A DNA stretch of 64,000 nucleotides. It comes from Stenopsyche tienmushanensis (taxonomy: Eukaryota; Arthropoda; Insecta; Trichoptera; Stenopsychidae). Each line of letters starts with the position of its first letter. The first letter of the stretch is position 1. The notes under the pieces were generated by a model that was not told where the DNA came from, did not search any database, and saw only the letters and a program-made list of their open reading frames with translations. The position numbers and the translations under genes are program-made. The stretch is from NCBI GenBank assembly GCA_008973525.1, contig WACJ01000523.1, forward strand, positions 1,612,001 to 1,676,000, given 5' to 3'. Shown here piece by piece: positions 58,313 through 64,000 of this stretch.

Positions 58313-61300
58313 TTAATCAGAGCCAAAACGGCATTCCGAGCTACCCTGTACATTACCAACTATGGTCGAAGCTGTTGTGTGCATATCGGCAGCATGTTGT
58401 AATAAAGTTTTAACTGCTTCGAAATGGCCATTTAAGAAAGCATTTATCAAAGGTGTGTTATTGTATTTGTTGATAGCGTTTATATTCGCGCCCTTTTCAA
58501 TTAATCTTCTAATGATGTCAGAGTGACCGTTGAGAGCTGCCAAATGCAAAGGCGTCGCATCGTCTTCATCGCGATAATCGAGAGGATGTCCTGAGGAGAG
58601 CAGCAAGTCCACAACTTGGAGATGATTATTTTGCACTGCGCAATGCAACGGAGTTCATGAATCTGTTGCGTGCACATCAGCTCCATGTTGTAATAAAGTT
58701 TTAACTGCTAAGAAATGGCCATTTGAGGAAGCATTTATCAAAGGTGTGTTATTGTATTTGTTGATAGTGTTTATAATCGCGCCCTTTTCAATTAATCTTC
58801 TAATTATGTCCGAGTGACCGTTTCCAGCTGCCAAATGCAAAGGCGTATCATCGTCTTCATCGCGATCATCGAGAGGATGTCCTGAGGAGAGCAGCAAGTC
58901 CACAATTTGGAGATGATTCTCTTGCGCTGCGCAATGCAACGGAGTCCATGAATCTGTTGCGTGCACATCAGCTCCATGTTGTAATAAAGTTTTAACTGCT
59001 TCGTAATGGCCATTTCCGGAAGCATATATCAAAGGTGTGTTATTGTATTTGTTGATAGTGTTTATATTCGCGCCCTTTTCAATTAATCTTCTAATTATAT
59101 CCGAGTGACCGTTGAGAGCTGCCAAATGCAAAGGTGTCGCATCGTCTTTATTGCGATCATCGAGAGGATGTCCTGACGAGAGCAGCAAGTCCACAATTTG
59201 GAGATGATTCTCTTGCGCTGCGCAATGCAACGGAGTCCTCGATGCTGTTGCGTGCACATCAGCACCATGTTGTAATAAAGTTTTAACTGCTTCGTAATGG
59301 CCATTTCCGGAAGCATATATCAAAGGTGTGTCATTGTCTTCGTTGATGGAGTTTATATTCGCGCCCTTTTCAATTAATCTTCTAATGATGTCAGAGTGAT
59401 CTTTGAGAGCTGCACTATGTAAAGGCGTCGCATCGTCCTCGTCGCAATCATCCAAAGGATGTCCTGACGAGAGCAGCAAGTCCACAATTTGGAGATGATT
59501 CTGTTGCGCTGCGCAATGCAGCGGAGTCCTCGAAGCTGTTGCGTGCACATCAGCACCATGTTGTAATAAAGTTTTAACTGCTTCGAAATGACCATTTTGA
59601 GAAGCTATTGTCAAAGGTGTGTTATTGTATTTTTCGATAGCGTTTATATTCGCACCCTTTTCAATTAATCTTTTAATGATGTCAGAATGACCGTTCTTGG
59701 CTGCACTGTGTAAAGGCGTCGCATCGTATTTATTGCGATCATCGAGAGGATGTCCTGAGGAGAGCAGCAAGTCCACAATTTGGAGATGATTCTTTTGCGC
59801 TGCGCAATGCAACGGAGTCCATGAATCTGTTGCGTGCACATCAGCTCCATGTTGTAATAAAGTTTTAACTGCTTCGAAATGACCATTTTGAGAAGCTATT
59901 GTCAAAGGTGTGTTATTGTATTTTTCGATAGCGTTTATATTCGCACCCTTTTCAATTAATCTTTTAATGATGTCAGAATGACCGTTCTTGGCTGCACTGT
60001 GTAAAGGCGTCGCATCGTATTTATTGCGATCATCGAGAGGATGTCCTGAGGAGAGCAGCAAGTCCACAATTTGGAGATGATTTTTTTGCGCTGCGCAATG
60101 CAACGGAGTCCATGAATCTGTTGCGTGCACATCAGCTCCATGTTGTAATAAAGTTTTAACTGCATCGAAATGGCCATTTGAAGATGCATCTAGCAAAGGT
60201 GTGTTATTGTATTTGTTAATAGAGTTTATATTCGCGCCCTTTTCAATTAATCTTCTAATGATGTCAGAGTGACCGTTGAGAGCTGCCAAATGCAAAGGCG
60301 TCGCATCGTCTTCATCGCGATAATCGAGAGGATGTCCTGAGGAGAGCAGCAAGTCCACAATTTGGAGATGATTATTTTGCGCTGCGCAATGCAACGGAGT
60401 CCATGAATCTGTTGCGTGCACATCAGCTCCATGTTGTAATAAAGTTTTAACTGCTTCGAAATGGCCATTTGAAGATGCATCTAGCAAAGGTGTGTTATTG
60501 TATTTGTTGATAGCGTTTATATTCGCGCCCTTTTCAATTAATCTTCTAATGATGTCAGAGTGACCGTTGACTGCTGCACTATGTAAGGGCGTCGCATCGT
60601 ATTTATTGCGATCATCGATAGGATGTCCTGATGAGAGCAGCATGTCCACAATTTGGAGATGATTCTCTTGCGCTGCGCAATGCAACGGAGTCTTCGATGC
60701 TGTTGCGTGCACATCAGCACCATGTTGTAATAAAGTTTTAACTGCTTCGTAATGGCCATTTCCGGAAGCATATATCAAAGGTGTGTTATTGTCTTCGTTG
60801 ATGGAGTTTATATTCGCGCCCTTTTCAATTAATCTTCTAATGATATCAAAATAGCCGTGAGAAGCTGCCCATTGTAAAGGCATCTTATAGTATTTATAGC
60901 TGTCATCCAAATCAAATCCTGACGAGAGTAGCAGGTCCACAACTTGGATATGATTATTAACAATGGCACAATTTAAAGGATTCCACGAAGCTGTTGCGTT
61001 TACATTAGCTTCATTTTGTAATAAAGTCTTAACTATTTCGAAATGGCCATTTGAAGAAGCCAATGTCAAAGGTGTGTGGTTGTCTTTGCGGATAGCATTT
61101 ATATTCGCACCCTTTTCAATTAATTTTCTAATGATGTCAGAGTGGCCGTTCTTAGCTGCACTATGCAAAGACGTCGCATCGTCTTCATCAGGATCATCAG
61201 GAGGTGTTCCTGACGTAAGCAGCAAGTCCACAATTTGGAGATGATTCTCTTGCGCTGCGCAATGCAATGGAGTCGTCGAAGCTGTTGCGTGCACATCAGC

Positions 61301-64000
61301 TCCATGTTGTAATAAAGATTTAACTGCTTCGAAATGGCCATTTGAGGAAGCATTTATCAAAGGTGTGTTATTGTATTTGTCGATGGCGTTTATATTCGCG
61401 CCCTTTTCAATTAATTTTCTAATGATCTCAGAGTGACCGTTCTTAGCTGCACTATGTAAAGGCGTTGCATCGTCTTCATCTCGATCATCAAGAGGATGTC
61501 CTGACGAGAGCAGCAAGTCCACAATTTGGAGATGATTTTCTTGTGCTGCGCAATGCAAAGGAGTCGTCGAAGCTGTTGCGTGCAAATCAGCTCCATATTG
61601 TAATAAAATTTTAACTGCTTCGAAATGACCATTTGAAGAAGCTACTGTCAAAGGTGTGTGGTTGTTTTTGCGGATTGCGTTTATATTCGCACCTTTTTCA
61701 ATTAATTTTTTAATGATGTCAGATTGACCGTTCTTAGCTGCACTATGTAAAGGCGTCGCATCGTCTTCATCTCGACCATCAAAAGGTTCTCCTGACGATA
61801 ACAGCAAGTCCACCATTTCGAAATGATTATTTTCAACAACGTAATGTAAAGGTGTCATAGATGTTATGTGGATATCATCTTCATTTTGCAATAACACTTT
61901 TAGTGCCTCAGAATGGCGGTTCAAACACGCAAACGTTAAAGGGGTGTAGTTGTTTTTACTGATTGCGTTAATATTCGAACCCTTCTCCATTAATCTTTTT
62001 ATGATTTCTGTGTGACCTTCCATAGATGCCCAATGTAAGGGCGTTCGATCGTTTTCGTCGAGATCATCAAGAGGATGTCCTAATGAGAGCAGCAAATCCA
62101 CAACATGGAGATGATTTTTTTGCGCTGCACGATGTAAAGGGGATCCAAATCCTGTTGCGTGTATATTAGCATTACATTGCAATAATAGTCGAACTGCCTC
62201 TAAATGGCCATACAAGGATGCCAGTGTCAAAGGTGTATTGTTGTATTTGTTGATAGCATCAATATTTGAACCATTTTCAATTAACCTACTAATGATGTCA
62301 GAGTGACCGTTCTTAGCTGCCCTATGTAAAGGCGTCGCATCGTCTTCGTCGCAATAATCTAAAGGATGTCCTGACGAGAGCAGCAAGTCCACAACTTGGA
62401 GATGATTCTCTTGCGCTGCGCAATGCAACGGAGTCGTCGAAGCTGTTGCGTGCACATCAGCTCCATATTGCAATAGAGTTTTAACTGCTTCGAAATGACC
62501 ATTTGAAGAAGCTACTGTCAAAGGTGTGTGGTTGTCTTTGCGGATAGCGTTTATATTCGCACCCTTTTCAATTAATCTTCTAATGATGTCAGAGTGACCG
62601 TTCTTAGCTGCACTATGTAAAGGCGTCGCATCGTCTTCATCTCGATCATCAAGAGGATGTCCTGACCAGAGCAGTAAGTCCACAATTTGGAGATGACTTT
62701 TTTGTGCTGCGCAATGCAACGGAGTTCTCGTAGCTGTTGCGTGCACATCAGCTCCATGTTGTAATAAAGTTTTAACTGCTTCGAAATGACCATTTTGAGA
62801 AGCTGCTATCAGAGGTGTGTCATTGTTTTCGTCGATGTGGTTTATATTCGCACCCTTTTCAATTAATCTTCTAATGATGTTAGAGTGACCGTTCTTAGCT
62901 GCACTATGTAAAGGCGTCGCATCGTCTTCATCTCGATCATCAAGAGGATGTCCTGACGAGAGCAGCAAGTCCACAATTTGAAGATGATTTTTTTGCGCTG
63001 CACAATGCAACGGAGTTCTCGTAGCTGTTGCGTGCACATCAGCTCCATGTTGTAATAAAGTTTTAACTGCTTCGAAATGACCATTTTGAGAAGCTGCTGT
63101 CAAAGGTGTGTCATTGGCTTTGTCGATGGGGTTTATATTTGCACCCTTTTCAATTAATCTTCTAATGATGTCAGAGTGACCGTTGAGAGCTGCACTATGT
63201 AAAGGCGTCGCATCGTCTTCATCTTGATCATCAGGAGGTGTTCCTGATGAGAGCAGCAAGTCCACAATTTGGAGATGATTTTTTTGCGCTGCGCAATGCA
63301 ACGGAGTTCTCGTAGCTGTTGCGTGCACATCAGCTCCATGTTGTAATAAAGATTTAACTGCTTCGAAATGGCCATTTGCGGAAGCATTTATCAAAGGTGT
63401 GTCATTATTTTTGTCGATAGCGTTTATATTCGCGCCATTTTCAATTAATCTTCTAATGATGTCTGAGTGACCTTTTAAAGCTGCCCTATGTAAAGGCGTC
63501 AAATCGTTTTCATTGCTATCATCGACAATATGTCCAAACGAAAGCAGCACATTCACAGTTTGTAGATGATTATTTTCAACAGCGCAATGTAATGGGGTCC
63601 TCGAAGCTGTTGCATGTACAAAAGCTCCATATTTCAATAAAGTTTTAACTGCTTCGCAACGGCCATTTAAAGAAGCTTTTATCAATGGTGTGTCATTGTA
63701 TTTGTCGATAGCGTTTACATTCGCGCCCTTTTCAATTAATCTTCTAATGATGTCAGAGTGACCGTTCTTAGCTGCACTATGCAAAGACGTCGCATCGTCT
63801 TCATCAGGATCATCAGGAGGTGTTCCTGACGTAAGCAGCAAGTCCACAATTTGGAGATGATTCTCTTGTGCTGCGCAATGCAAGGGAGTCGTCGAAGCTG
63901 TTGCGTGCACATCAGCACCATATTGTAATAAAGATTTAACTGCTTCGAAATGGCCGTTTGCGGAAGCATTTATCAAAGGTGTGTCATTGTATTTGTTGAT
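58313..64000 (-). CDS. Giant ankyrin-repeat protein, partial, one in-frame stop
   Basis: A single minus-strand frame is open from the window edge to a stop at 58313-58315, interrupted once by TGA at 58655-58657. It encodes about 1,890 residues made almost wholly of ankyrin repeats: each has TPLH-AA-NGH at its start and LL--GAD-like turns. They form 97-residue units of three (33+33+31): TPLHCAAQENHLQIVDLLLS, TPLHSAAKNGHSDIIRRLIE and TPLINASSNGHFEAVKTLLQ. About 19.5 units, i.e. about 58 ankyrin repeats, are visible with no intron. Ankyrin stacks bind proteins; the partner here is unknown. No signal peptide, membrane segment or other domain is in view; the N-terminus lies beyond 64000. AT-rich composition fits the host, and I see no sign of bacterial transfer. 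The TGA may be a null allele, a recent pseudogenisation or a base-call error. Confidence 0.85.
58313..64000 (-). repeat. 291-bp tandem higher-order repeat array
   Basis: The coding array repeats every 291 bp at DNA level. Adjacent units around 59600-59890 and 59890-60180 encode identical 97-residue stretches. A variant with TSGTPPDDPDEDDATSLHSA occurs twice, near 61200 and 63810, about nine units apart. These patterns indicate recent unit duplication or gene conversion. Confidence 0.85.

Noticed and set aside
58655..63976. CRISPR-like or satellite interpretation of the 291-bp repeats
   Set aside because: The repeats are coding throughout, with ankyrin consensus residues kept in one frame; there are no short repeats with unique spacers.
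58313..64000. Bacterial (endosymbiont) origin of the ankyrin gene
   Set aside because: Ankyrin arrays are common in both, but composition matches the surroundings and the locus sits next to insect transposons; nothing in the sequence demands transfer.

Overview
The window is nuclear DNA from an arthropod, most probably an insect. It carries spliced genes with GT-AG introns of 69-81 bp, an orthologue of the insect and vertebrate atos/FAM214 gene, R1-type and RTE-type LINEs, many degraded mariner copies, and several TTAA-targeted (piggyBac-type) elements. CpG does not look depleted. The order cannot be fixed from sequence alone; the very short introns would suit Hymenoptera.

Region by region: 1-28.2 kb has no convincing protein gene. 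It is a graveyard of fossil mariners (about 1.4, 6.4, 11.9, 13.1, 17.2, 21.6 and 26.6 kb), hAT and piggyBac remnants, TTAA MITEs and at least five dispersed repeat families, called A-E here. 28.3-35.7 kb holds atos on the + strand in seven exons. Its one long intron contains a mariner fossil and an antisense LINE fragment, and one frame discontinuity lies in the large exon. 36.6-36.8 kb holds a convergent minus-strand terminal exon of an unrecognised gene with its own poly(A) signal. 37.2-42.9 kb is fossil transposons followed by an AT-rich gene desert.

42.9-53.0 kb is filled by two long-terminal-inverted-repeat elements flanked by TTAA and placed almost back to back. The first (6.4 kb) has arms of about 1.7 kb and a broken piggyBac transposase gene nested in its centre. 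The second (3.7 kb) lies in inverted orientation and lacks that centre. 53.4-56.1 kb is a 5'-truncated R1-type LINE with a 13-bp target-site duplication and an unusual sense-strand T tail. 56.4-57.8 kb contains another LINE 3' end and an older relative of the long-TIR arms.

58.2-64 kb (minus strand, running off the right edge) is an intronless array of about 58 ankyrin repeats. They are organised as 97-residue (291-bp) higher-order units, kept open over about 5.7 kb except for one TGG-to-TGA nonsense change near its 3' end.

The genes do not form a shared pathway. Atos is a nuclear regulator and the ankyrin protein is of unknown function; the remainder is mostly mobile DNA. The most informative observations are the paired TTAA long-TIR elements, the T-tailed LINE with its exact duplication, and the homogenising ankyrin array with a fresh stop codon.
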